Of a stretch of DNA of 29,543 bases, positions 1-8,100 are shown in pieces. How positions within the stretch are numbered: position 1 is the first letter of the stretch; every line of letters starts with the position of its first letter. The notes under the pieces were generated by a model that saw nothing but the letters and a program-made list of their open reading frames with translations, was not told where the DNA came from and searched no databases. Source of the stretch: a virus; the IMG/VR virus record IMGVR_UViG_3300009008_000182, positions 1-29,543 of that record; one strand, 5' to 3'. The position numbers and the translations under genes are program-made.

Positions 1-591
1 CGCGTCCTTTGGGCACCCCCCTCCGTCGCTGCCCTTGGAACGATGGCTTCTTCAACAAAGAAATCAGAACTTTGGTTTGCCCCAGCAGGGTTCACCCGAG
101 GTGGATTGACTGACGGAGCCGCTGGAATTCCAGTTAACGGCGTTCGTCTGCGACTCAACTCTAAGGAGCGTGACAAGCTTTATGAAGCAAACATTAACCC
201 GATTGCTCAGTTCCCCGCAGAAGGAATTGTTATCTTCGGACAGAAGACACTTCAACTAACCGCATCTGCTCTCGATAGAATCAATGTCCGTCGCCTGATG
301 ATTTACTTGAAGAAAGAAATCTCTCGCATGGCGAAGACAATTCTATTCGACCAGAACGTCAAGACCACATGGGTTAGGTTTATTAGTCAGGCAGACCCAT
401 TCTTGGCTTCGGTTAAGGGTCGCTTCGGGTTGACAGAGTACAAGATTATTCTTGACGAAACGACAACCACACCAGATTTGATTGATAGAAATATCATGTA
501 TGCAAAGATTCTTCTCAAGCCTGCAAAGGCAATTGAGTACATTGCGATTGACTTCGTGATTACTGATAGTGGAGCGTCTTTTGACGACTAG
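1..591 (+). CDS. Tail sheath protein, C-terminal part (partial at window start)
   Basis: This is the C-terminal ~196 residues of a contractile-tail sheath subunit, which polymerises around the tail tube and contracts during DNA injection. The frame is open from base 1, so the gene begins upstream. The ATG at 43 is internal. The in-frame residues before it (APPSVAALG) continue into WFAPAG, a junction typical of gp18-like sheaths. The block from about residue 62 (NINPIAQFPAEGIVIFG) to DRINVRRL is the conserved sheath C-terminal domain (INPI..FPG.G.v.wG...l.., NVRRL). The tail tube gene follows, as in T4 (18 then 19). The family call is firm; the N-terminal half cannot be assessed. Confidence 0.9.
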   Translation, partial: RVLWAPPSVAALGTMASSTKKSELWFAPAGFTRGGLTDGAAGIPVNGVRLRLNSKERDKLYEANINPIAQFPAEGIVIFGQKTLQLTASALDRINVRRLMIYLKKEISRMAKTILFDQNVKTTWVRFISQADPFLASVKGRFGLTEYKIILDETTTTPDLIDRNIMYAKILLKPAKAIEYIAIDFVITDSGASFDD

Positions 592-605
592 AGAATAAAA
601 TAGAG

Positions 606-631
606 TCGGGGGAGATTTTCTTCTCCCCCGA
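606..631 (+). other. Strong RNA hairpin between sheath and tube genes
   Basis: A perfect 10-bp inverted repeat (606-615 with 622-631, five G-C pairs in a row) closes a T-rich 6-nt loop just after the sheath stop codon. What follows is ACTATTTAAAAA rather than a T-run, so it is not a classic intrinsic terminator. It could be an mRNA processing or stability element that sets sheath against tube expression, or a partial attenuator. Confidence 0.6.
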
Positions 632-702
632 ACTATTTAAAAATAGAGAGAAAGCAAAAGCTACTTCAATGTAGTAAAGTTATTTTAAGGAGAAATTAAA
701 AA

Positions 703-1275
703 ATGAGTTCAGGAACTTTTTGGTCAGATGCTTCGACGGGTGTACGCGACCCTAAGAGACAATTTAGGTGGGTGTTGTATAATGACAACATTCCAATGTT
801 TACGCTAAAGAAGGTGGCGAAGCCCAGTTTTACTGTTCAAGAGTCCACACACAAATATATTAACCACACGTTTTACTACCCCGGTCGCGTAGAGTGGAAC
901 ACCATCGCTATGACTTTGGCAGACCCCGTTGACCCAGATGGCGCAGCAACAATGGTTGATATTATTCAGGCAGGCGGTTATTCACCAGCGATGGACGAGA
1001 CAATGACCAGCACTATGTCAAAGTCCAAGGCTACCAACGCTCTTGGTCGAATTCAGATTGAGCAGATTGACTCAGACGGAAACATGATTGAGCGATGGGT
1101 TCTTTGGAACGCTTGGATTAAAGATGTTAAGTTTGGTGACCTTGATTATGATGGCGATGATTTGACCGATATCGAGATTGAACTTCGTTATGATTGGGCT
1201 TATCTTGAAACAGATAAAAATTCTAATGCCTCTACGACTGGCACTACGGCTACTAACAAATACTGGACGCCATAG
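703..1275 (+). CDS. Tail tube protein (gp19-like)
   Basis: The 190-residue product fits the tail tube subunit of contractile-tailed phages, which stacks in hexameric rings inside the sheath and forms the DNA channel. The N-terminal half carries the conserved pattern RQFRWVL...I....LKKVAKPSF..QE..H.YINHTFYYPGRVEWN.I.MTL.DP, characteristic of gp19-like tubes. The ~190-residue length is close to T4 gp19 (163). The start has a clear AAGGAGA Shine-Dalgarno with an A-rich spacer. Its place right after the sheath gene supports the call. The C-terminal ~20 residues are Thr/Asn/Ser-rich. Confidence 0.88.
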   Translation: MSSGTFWSDASTGVRDPKRQFRWVLYNDNIPMFTLKKVAKPSFTVQESTHKYINHTFYYPGRVEWNTIAMTLADPVDPDGAATMVDIIQAGGYSPAMDETMTSTMSKSKATNALGRIQIEQIDSDGNMIERWVLWNAWIKDVKFGDLDYDGDDLTDIEIELRYDWAYLETDKNSNASTTGTTATNKYWTP

Positions 1276-1310
1276 AATTACGCTCACAGGCTATAAAACT
1301 GAAAAAAATA

Positions 1311-1339
1311 TTAACAAGAACTACTTATTAGTGTAAGAT
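1311..1339 (+). promoter_or_regulatory. Weak sigma70-like promoter candidate upstream of the gp26-like gene
   Basis: TTAACA at 1311-1316 is 17 bp from TAAGAT at 1334-1339. It sits in the 107-bp gap before the gp26-like gene. The match is moderate (one mismatch in the -35, two in the -10). No other plausible promoter is visible in the tail module, where a late sigma with a different consensus may be used. Confidence 0.3.
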
Positions 1340-1382
1340 GCTAATGCATTATGCACTCACAAAACAAGAAACGAGGTGATTG

Positions 1383-2261
1383 ATGAGTAGAAATGAAGAC
1401 CGTCTTGGCGGGGGTAGTAAAAATATTAACACCCCTTCCACGGCAGCAACCACAGTAGGGGCATCCAACACGAATGTCTCTTCTTCACCATCTCCGTTAG
1501 AATTTGTCCGACCAACATCTTTGGTAGCTTTACCATCTGGCGGCAATTTCTATCCAGAGGGTCATCCCCTTTGCGGAGTAGGTGAAATTGAAGTACGGCA
1601 CATGACAACGGCAGAGGAAGATATCCTCACCAGTCGTGTTCTATTGAAGAAGGGAACGGCTATTGATAAATTCTTGGAAAAGATTATTCAAGCACCCGTC
1701 CACCCCAATGACTTGCTCTTGGGCGATAAGTCGGCTCTGATTGTACAGGCGCGTATTGATGGATACGGACCCGAATATACAACTCAGGTGGCATGTCCTG
1801 CATGTCAGGCGAGGCTGAAGCACACGTTTGATTTGACCACCTATCAGTTGGTCGAGGGTCATGACTGTGCCGATATTGACGGAGCATCAGCAACGGATAG
1901 AAATACCTTTATTATTTCTCTTGAGAACGGCTGGGAAGTCGAGGTTCGTGCGCTTAATGGCCACGATGAGAAGCGGATGACCAAGGCGATGAACCAACGT
2001 CAAAAAGCAGGGCTTCCTGATTCTGGCATTCAAGAACAATTGCGCTCTATGATTGTCTCTATCTCGGGACACACCGACAAGGGTACAATTAATAAGGCAG
2101 TTCAACATATGACAGGTAAGCAGTCACGGAAGATTCGTGAAACCTATGGTAAGATTATCCCTAACATTGACATGAAGCAGTCAATCACTTGCCATGAATG
2201 TCTATCGACTTCGGACATGGAGGTGCCGCTTACCAGCGACTTTTTTTGGCCTAAGCAATGA
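1383..2261 (+). CDS. T4-type baseplate hub/assembly protein (gp26-like) with zinc ribbon
   Basis: The 292-residue product has a Ser/Thr/Asn-rich, probably disordered N-terminus (~1-40). Then comes the core PTSLVALPSGGNFY...G....GVGEIEVRHMTTAEEDIL, which I recognise as the T4 baseplate (gp26-type) family. Paired cysteines CPAC (~138) and CHEC (~270) suggest a zinc ribbon. The ATG at 1383 is preferred over the in-frame TTG at 1380, because GAGGTG (1373-1378) leaves proper spacing only for the ATG. The gene lies between tube and tape measure genes, the usual site of tail-assembly chaperones. Its end overlaps a second reading frame at a run of seven T's, suggesting a gpG/gpGT-like arrangement. 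The exact role, hub component or tape-measure chaperone, is inferred. Confidence 0.7.
   Translation: MSRNEDRLGGGSKNINTPSTAATTVGASNTNVSSSPSPLEFVRPTSLVALPSGGNFYPEGHPLCGVGEIEVRHMTTAEEDILTSRVLLKKGTAIDKFLEKIIQAPVHPNDLLLGDKSALIVQARIDGYGPEYTTQVACPACQARLKHTFDLTTYQLVEGHDCADIDGASATDRNTFIISLENGWEVEVRALNGHDEKRMTKAMNQRQKAGLPDSGIQEQLRSMIVSISGHTDKGTINKAVQHMTGKQSRKIRETYGKIIPNIDMKQSITCHECLSTSDMEVPLTSDFFWPKQ
2241..2247 (+). other. Candidate programmed frameshift site (T7 run)
   Basis: The gp26-like gene reads GAC TTT TTT TGG, with seven consecutive T's, 15 nt before its stop codon. A +1 (or -2) slip of tRNA-Phe on this run would move ribosomes into the frame of the downstream small ORF. That frame is open across the site and on to 2508. 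The downstream ORF's own ATG (2266) has no visible Shine-Dalgarno, unlike nearly every other gene here. Confidence 0.45.
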
Positions 2262-2265
2262 ATAT

Positions 2266-2508
2266 ATGAAGAACGTCTATGAGGTGTTCTTCTTTATGAA
2301 ATACTTTGGTGGTTGGAGTTTCTTTGAAGCATACAATTTACCAGTTGGGTTGAGAAAGTGGTTTGCCGAGCGGTTAGCGGAGCAGCTAAAGAAAGAATCT
2401 GAAGCAATGGACGGCAAGGGAGGCGGCAATCGAACCCCAAGTCGCCCATCAATGCCATCCAGACCTTCGATGTCCAGACCATCCATGCCTTCAAAGCCTT
2501 CAAGGTAA
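2266..2508 (+). CDS. Small tail-assembly protein overlapping or following the gp26-like gene
   Basis: From the ATG at 2266 this encodes 80 residues. The first half is conserved-looking (FFFMKYFGGWSFFEAYNLPVG then LRKWFAERLAEQL). The tail has repeated Pro-Ser-Met/Arg units (RPSMPSRPSM) and is basic and probably disordered. I have the impression of similar small proteins beside gp26-type genes in marine T4-like phages but cannot name a family. No ribosome-binding site precedes the ATG. Expression is therefore likely by translational coupling (the upstream stop is 5 bp before) or by frameshifting at 2241-2247, which would make it the T part of a gpG/gpGT-like chaperone pair. It ends just before a strong terminator. 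Confidence 0.6.
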   Translation: MKNVYEVFFFMKYFGGWSFFEAYNLPVGLRKWFAERLAEQLKKESEAMDGKGGGNRTPSRPSMPSRPSMSRPSMPSKPSR

Positions 2509-2534
2509 GAAGCGCAGAAAAAGCAAATTAATTT

Positions 2535-2570
2535 AAAGACCGAGACTAGTTCTCGGTCTTTTTATTTTTT
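2535..2570 (+). terminator. Rho-independent terminator closing the tail-tube operon
   Basis: An 11-bp perfect stem (2535-2545 with 2551-2561, AAAGACCGAGA and its complement) with a 5-nt loop is followed by TTTTATTTTTT. This is a textbook intrinsic terminator. It isolates the tail genes upstream from the lipoprotein genes downstream. Confidence 0.92.
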
Positions 2571-2601
2571 GAAACCTACCTAATTTAAGGGAGGAAGAAA
2601 T

Positions 2602-3207
2602 GTGCGACTATTTATTACATTGTTTTCGCTGATTCTGGCTGCGTGCCCAGCCTCCCTTGAAACACACACAGACGAGACAGATTCGGTCGCAGTAGAAGAA
2701 CCTTCCCCGATTACTTGGGAAGAATGCGGTGGAGCCTTGGGCGACCACGCTTGCGACTTTACATTTAAAGACCAAGCTGACGAAGAATGGAATTTGTACG
2801 ACCATTATGGTAGTATTATTGTTTTAGACTTTTCCGTCATGTGGTGTGGTCCTTGCCAATCTGCTGCAAGCCAAGTTGCGGCGCATGTATCAAAATATTC
2901 AAGTGATGATGTTATATGGGTAACCGTATTATTGCAGAATACGGCAGGGGGAAGTGTATCCTTGGAAGATGTGCAAGGCTGGCAAAACCTTTATGGAATT
3001 CCATCCCAGTCGCCAATCCTTCAGGGGAACAACAGCATCGTTGACTCAACAGCAGTAAGCGGATACCCCGTCATGAGTTACCCCACGATTGTGGTGGTTG
3101 ACCGTGATATGGTGATGTATCAGGGCTTGCATGGTTGGAGTCAAGAAATGGTTGAGGGATGGATTGATGAATTGTTATTATTAGACGCGGAGGAAACAAG
3201 CGGATAA
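2602..3207 (+). CDS. Thioredoxin-fold (TlpA-like) lipoprotein
   Basis: The 201-residue product starts with a lipoprotein signal peptide (lipobox LAAC, acylated Cys15) and an acidic Asp/Thr/Ser/Glu linker (~20-35). A thioredoxin/TlpA-like domain follows. Its redox motif is WCGPC (81-85), after the LDFSVMW strand, with a cis-proline segment YPTIVVVD (~161-168). It should sit on the membrane facing the periplasm and carry out thiol-disulfide exchange. The start is the GTG at 2602 behind GGGAGGAAG. The overlapping ATG at 2600 is out of frame and stops after 10 codons. A redox lipoprotein inside a tail gene cluster, behind a terminator, looks like an acquired accessory (moron) gene. Envelope remodelling, protection of the VWA lipoprotein's disulfides, or superinfection exclusion are possible but unproven roles. 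Confidence 0.82.
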   Translation: MRLFITLFSLILAACPASLETHTDETDSVAVEEPSPITWEECGGALGDHACDFTFKDQADEEWNLYDHYGSIIVLDFSVMWCGPCQSAASQVAAHVSKYSSDDVIWVTVLLQNTAGGSVSLEDVQGWQNLYGIPSQSPILQGNNSIVDSTAVSGYPVMSYPTIVVVDRDMVMYQGLHGWSQEMVEGWIDELLLLDAEETSG

Positions 3208-3261
3208 GTTTCATTCAGATTTGGTTCGGCTTCATTCATAGTTTTTGGGAGGATACAATGA

Positions 3262-4272
3262 ATGTTAAAGAAAATTTTTTATGGAATATTGGCAACAGTA
3301 GCAGCCACGGGTTGTTATACTGATTACCAAGTAGTTTACAGCAATAGGGACGCTGGGACTGGAACTGAATATATAGAGGTAGTAGAGGTTCCAATATATG
3401 TCGAAGTAGAGGTGCCATCTGACCCCGGTCTAATTTGGGTTGACTCATTCACCCAGCCACAAAGTGTAGATGGCGTAGACATTCTGTGGGTTATCGACAC
3501 TTCCGGCTCAATGAACCGTTTCGACCCACAATTGATGGCTGGTATTGAGGCTATGATGGAGGCATTGCCTGAATCGGGGTGGAGACTCGCCATGATGAGC
3601 AACGACCCGTCACAGGCTTCCATCGAAGCGCAATTCCCCCTTGTACCCGGCGATGATATAGATGATGCCATGGACATGTATACTGCAATGGGCAGAGGGC
3701 ACAGGGAAGAAGGCTTCGACGCTGCCTATGAATACATTGTTAACAACTCTTATGCTCAGACTTGGATGAGGCATGATGCTGCTTTATTAATTGTTATGGT
3801 TTCCGACGAGGAAGACCAATCAGATGACCATTTCCCAGTTGTCGATGATTTTATTAGTTGGTATGGAATCCAGCGCAGTGGCTCTGCGTTTATAGCGAGC
3901 ATTGTCAATGTGGCGCAGGCAGATTCGGTTTGTGCCACACCACCTAATGCTATTGATATTGGCGACAGATATGTGGAAGCCACAAACTGGTTCGCAGGCA
4001 CAGTGGTTGACATTTGTTCAGAAGATTGGTCACCCGGCGTTACCGATGCCTCTAGTCAGTTGGAACCATACGAGTCCATCACGCTCACCCATGAGGCAAT
4101 CGCCGATTCAATTAGAGTGTTTGCTAACGGCTCGTTATATCACGATTGGTACTATGTATCAACCGATAATACGGTTTATTTTTCGGTGATTCCAGACTCA
4201 GGCGCTTTGGTTGAGGTTGGGTATCGCTATCATGAAGAAGAACAGGACACCGGCATGGACACGGGCCCATAA
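3262..4272 (+). CDS. VWA-domain lipoprotein
   Basis: The 336-residue product has a short signal peptide with lipobox-like ATGC (Cys18). A Val/Glu/Tyr-rich stretch (~38-52) comes next, then a von Willebrand factor A domain. Its metal-ion (MIDAS) motif is intact: DTSGS (Asp79, Ser81, Ser83) after the strand VDILWVI, with a second acidic cluster VSDEED at ~183. The C-terminal ~60 residues look like a beta-sandwich, ending in an EEQDTGMDTGP tail typical of Myxococcota-type surface lipoproteins. VWA domains bind protein ligands through a divalent metal. The start is ATG 3262 behind GGGAGG; an ATG at 3258 is out of frame. It lies between a thioredoxin lipoprotein and small tail genes. It could be an infected-cell surface factor (exclusion, aggregation) or a captured host gene. 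A virion role is less likely given the lipobox. Confidence 0.82.
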   Translation: MLKKIFYGILATVAATGCYTDYQVVYSNRDAGTGTEYIEVVEVPIYVEVEVPSDPGLIWVDSFTQPQSVDGVDILWVIDTSGSMNRFDPQLMAGIEAMMEALPESGWRLAMMSNDPSQASIEAQFPLVPGDDIDDAMDMYTAMGRGHREEGFDAAYEYIVNNSYAQTWMRHDAALLIVMVSDEEDQSDDHFPVVDDFISWYGIQRSGSAFIASIVNVAQADSVCATPPNAIDIGDRYVEATNWFAGTVVDICSEDWSPGVTDASSQLEPYESITLTHEAIADSIRVFANGSLYHDWYYVSTDNTVYFSVIPDSGALVEVGYRYHEEEQDTGMDTGP

Positions 4273-4302
4273 AGAAGGAAATATGCAACGGAGAACAATA
4301 AA

Positions 4303-4488
4303 ATGTATGACAAGTATTCTAAAAAGAAAAAGTTGGCACAACTCCGCATGTACCTTGAGCAGCGTGAAGAAAGATTAAAAAGAACCCAAGAAGTTCGGCA
4401 GCGACGGGCAACCATCAAAAGGTATTTTTGGCGGCTGTCCGTTTCTGCATTAATTGCAGCAACGATTGTTGTGGCGCTATACTTATAA
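4303..4488 (+). CDS. Small C-terminally anchored membrane protein, unknown function
   Basis: The 61-residue product has a very basic, probably helical/coiled N-terminal part (KKKKLAQLRMYLEQREERLKR). One C-terminal transmembrane segment follows (~44-60, SVSALIAATIVVALY). The topology suggests a cytoplasmic basic domain anchored in the inner membrane. GGAGAA precedes the ATG. No family is recognised. Size and charge could fit a lysis-associated or membrane-binding accessory protein, but nothing in the sequence decides this. Confidence 0.55.
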   Translation: MYDKYSKKKKLAQLRMYLEQREERLKRTQEVRQRRATIKRYFWRLSVSALIAATIVVALYL

Positions 4489-4513
4489 CACAATTACTGG
4501 GAGGTAAAAATGG

Positions 4514-4732
4514 ATGGAAAAGAAAGATGAAATAAAAAAATTTCTTTTGGAGCAGTTCGCTGGTCGATTCCGCACGGAAACTGAACTAGACGAATTTGCA
4601 GAAGAATTACTCAAATCGGCAGAGAAGCAGGACGCACTAGAACGCGCTCGTTATGCCAAAGTGTGGAAAAAGGAGGAAATTGAACAGTTGGGTATTGAAG
4701 TCAAGCCTGTTGATTGGCAGCAATTTGATTGA
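4514..4732 (+). CDS. Small charged helical protein, unknown function
   Basis: A 72-residue, Glu/Lys-rich, helix-favouring protein with no signal peptide or membrane segment. The start is ATG 4514. GGAGG is at 4499-4503, and an ATG at 4510 is out of frame and meets a stop after six codons. It sits between a small membrane protein and the gene before the tape measure. Good ribosome-binding site and codon use make it likely real; function is not recognised. Confidence 0.6.
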   Translation: MEKKDEIKKFLLEQFAGRFRTETELDEFAEELLKSAEKQDALERARYAKVWKKEEIEQLGIEVKPVDWQQFD

Positions 4733-4818
4733 TGCTGCTGGTTTAGTCTGTCAAAATCGCTTATCAAACTATTTATATTATGCTGTACGTTGCGGCGTAA
4801 TAAATGGAGTATATTATC

Positions 4819-5160
4819 ATGAATGAGCAAGAGCGCGAGAGAGAAGAAATTGTTATTGACCTTGGAGCCGCGAGGCGTGGAGAGTTGAATGAAATTTTCT
4901 TCCGTGCGTTTGGTTGGGGTGTGCAAAAGTTGCTCGGGATGATGTTCGGCAGTTCAGCCGCCATCCCCGTCAAAATCAAAGGGAACCAGCAGGAGATTGC
5001 TGCTTTTTCATCTGCGATTGGCAAAGAAAAAAGATACATGAAAACTGCTGCCAAATACGGACTCAACAACCCCAAGACTTATAAAGATAAGTATGCTTTG
5101 AGAAAAGCCGCAGCGAATTTTGAAAAGAAAACAGGCATCAAATGGCCCTTTAAAGGTTAA
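4819..5160 (+). CDS. Hypothetical protein upstream of the tape measure gene
   Basis: The 113-residue product begins MNEQERERE. ATG 4819 is preferred over the in-frame ATG 4804, because GGAG at 4806-4809 is correctly placed only for 4819. The N-terminal part is acidic/arginine-rich. A short hydrophobic stretch (FFRAFGWGVQKLLGMMFGSSAAIPV) precedes a lysine-rich C-terminus (NPKTYKDKYALRKA..NFEKKTGIKWPFKG) that could bind nucleic acid or an acidic partner. I do not recognise a family with certainty. Position directly before the tape measure gene suggests a tail-assembly or virion role. Confidence 0.6.
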   Translation: MNEQEREREEIVIDLGAARRGELNEIFFRAFGWGVQKLLGMMFGSSAAIPVKIKGNQQEIAAFSSAIGKEKRYMKTAAKYGLNNPKTYKDKYALRKAAANFEKKTGIKWPFKG

Positions 5161-5189
5161 CTGATAGTCATAAACGGAGAACCATTTGA

Positions 5190-8100
5190 ATGGCAGGTAA
5201 CGGACCAAGCGTAAGCCCAGAACAACTAGCAATGATGGACCAGCTTAATCAAAAGCTGGCAAGTGCAGAAGTTACCGCAGCCGAGTACGCTGAAGCTGTA
5301 AAGCAAGGCGGGCTTGAGACTGCTCATGCGGTAACTCAACTGGATGCGATGATAGCCAAGTTCCAGACTCTTCTGGACAACGCTAACAAGCTGGGTATTT
5401 CCCTCGGGCAAATCCAGACGCTTCAGGGTAGCCTTAATGATGCCCAAGCTGAATCAAATTCTCTGAAAAACGGCGAGTTAACCCTTCAAGAATCCACAAG
5501 CGCCAAGATAGCACAAAAGAAGGCAAAGCAGGATAAGCTAACCGCCGCCCAGAAAGCGTTCAATAAAGAAATTGAAGGTGCGAATGTTTGGGGTCAAGAT
5601 TTCTTAATGAAACTCGCCCAAGGCGAGACTGCCATGGAAGCCCTTATTGGCAAAGGTGCCAACCTTAACAGTGTAATGGATAAAATCGGCGCAGGCGCGA
5701 TGTTAGCCATGCGAGATTCATTCCTTGCAACGATTGGAACTGCCGACAACATGCAAGCCTCGTTCAACGCAATGTCGGGGCAAGCAGGTGCGATGAATGA
5801 CACCATCCTGAGCGCCCACCGTGGTGTTGGCTCGCTTGGCGTCAGTATGGAAAAATCAGGCGCAGCAGCGCAAGCACTTTATTCAGATTTTAATCAGTTC
5901 TCCAGCATGAATTCTAGCCTGCAAACAGAAATGATTCAAACAACTGCTTCGTTGGAAAACTTGGGTATTTCTTCTGCCACCACCGCAGGCAATATCGCTT
6001 TGGCAACAAATGCATTTGGAATGACGGCAACAGAATCGGTTGCACTACAGGATGACCTAGCAAAAACCGCAATGGCTATTGGTATGCCCCCTGCAACGCT
6101 TGCAGCCGAATTCGCCAAAGCCGCTCCGCAGCTTTCAGTATACGGCGCAAAGGGCATCGAGGTCTTCAAGAACATGGCAGCAGCCTCCAAGGGCTTGGGC
6201 ATGGAAATGGGAACCCTCCTTAATCTGACTTCACAATTTGATACGTTTGAGGGCGCAGCCAATGCCGCTGGCAGCTTGAACTCAATCCTCGGAGGCGACT
6301 TGCTCAACTCCATGGATATGCTCAATGCCACGGAAGACGAAAGAATTAGAATGATTCTTCAGGCGACAGATGCTTCTGGTAAGCAGTGGTCAACCATGGG
6401 CAAGTTTGAGAAGATGGCGGTTGCTAATGCTGCTGGCATCACAGACATGGCTGAGGCAAATAAATTATTTGGCGGCGGGCTTAAAGGCTACGACGATGCT
6501 CAGAAGGCAATGGCAGACAACGCTGTAGCTGAAGCTGAACTGGCTGAGGCTAAAGCAGCAGCAGTCTCCATGGGCGAAAAGATGAAGATTATGATGCAGC
6601 AACTTGCGGTCGCAATACAACCTGCAATTAATTTTGTTCATGCAATGTTGAACGGTGTCTTGAAACTTAATGATGCTTTCGGCGGCGTGTTGCTTCCGGT
6701 TCTGGTTGGCGGCATCGCGGTAATTTGGGCGGGTGTCAACGCTTTTCAGTTTTATCAGAAAGCGCAAAAAGCAGTCGCCATCGGCAAAGCTTTGCTCGCT
6801 GGCGAATCCCTAAAAGAAGTAGCTGCATCAGGTGCGAGTGCCGCTGCTAAAGGAACAGAAGGCGTAGCCTGTGGCGCATTAGCGACATGCAAGAAATTTG
6901 AAAAAGCAGCCACGGACTCAAGCACTCGTTCCACAAATATGGGCGTCTTGGCACACATTCGGTCAGGCGCTATCAAAGTAGCCAATACCGCTAGGACTTG
7001 GGCTTTGCTCGCCGCAGAAAGGGCACTCACAGCAGTGAGATGGCTCGGGGCGAAAGCGTCAGCGTTCATGGCTTGGGCACTTGGTGGTCAGGCTTCTGCT
7101 CAAACCCTCGTCGCCAGAACAGCCAAACCAGCCGCTGCTGCATCAGGGAGTTTCGGGAAAGCGATGCAGACGCTCGGTCATCCAAAAGTCCTCATCGGCA
7201 TCGCTGCCATTGCCCTCCTTGCCCTCGGGCTAGGAGTTCTGGCTCACGGTGTTGCAAAGATTATTGGGGGGCTGACTGAAATGCTTCGGCTTTTTATGTC
7301 GGCACCGGACGCAATCATCCCCGCAGTTCTTGGGCTGGCAATGGTCGCTGCTGTAGTTTATGGCATCGCATGGGCTTTCGCTACGCTCGCTCCAATCGCA
7401 CCCCTCGCGATGATGGCTATGATTCAGATTGGTATCGGCATGATGTTTCTTGCGGTTCCCATAATGCTGTTGTCTGTGGGCATAGCGATGATGGGTAACG
7501 CACTGGCATTGATGGATACAGCGACGATGTTACAGTTCGCAATGGTGTTGCCAATCTTTGCGTGGGCTTTGATGGCTTCTATTGTTCCAATGATGATTGC
7601 CGCAGCATTCTTTGCACCCGCCGCTTTCGCCATCGGTCTTGGTTTAGCATTTATTGGTCTTGGTCTTCAATTAATTGCACCTAATGTTTCTAGTATGCCC
7701 ATGCTCGCCATCGGCTTGATGGCTCTCGGATGGGGCTTGCTCGCTGCCGCTTTCCCAATGTGGCTTGCGTCAATCTTTTTTGCGCCCGCTGCGGTTCTTG
7801 TCGGCATCGGCTTGGCTGCACTTGGTCTGGGCTTGAATCTTATTGCCCCCAATGTTGGTGCCATGCCGGGTGTTGCTCTGGGCTTGGTCGCGCTTGGTTG
7901 TGGCTTATACGCCGCAGCCTTCCCAATGTGGCTCGCCTCAATCTTTTTTGCACCCGCAGCGATTTTTGTCGGCATTGGTTTGGCTGCGCTGGGTCTGGGC
8001 TTAAAATTAATCGTACCACATGTACCAGCAATGGCAATGCTAGGTCCAAACTTGATTCTTCTCGCCATTGGTCTTTATTTTGCAGTGCCACTACTTCTCG

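Noticed and set aside
1343-1352. Palindrome TAATGCATTA
   Set aside because: It is too short and A/T-rich to assign as an operator without a second copy.
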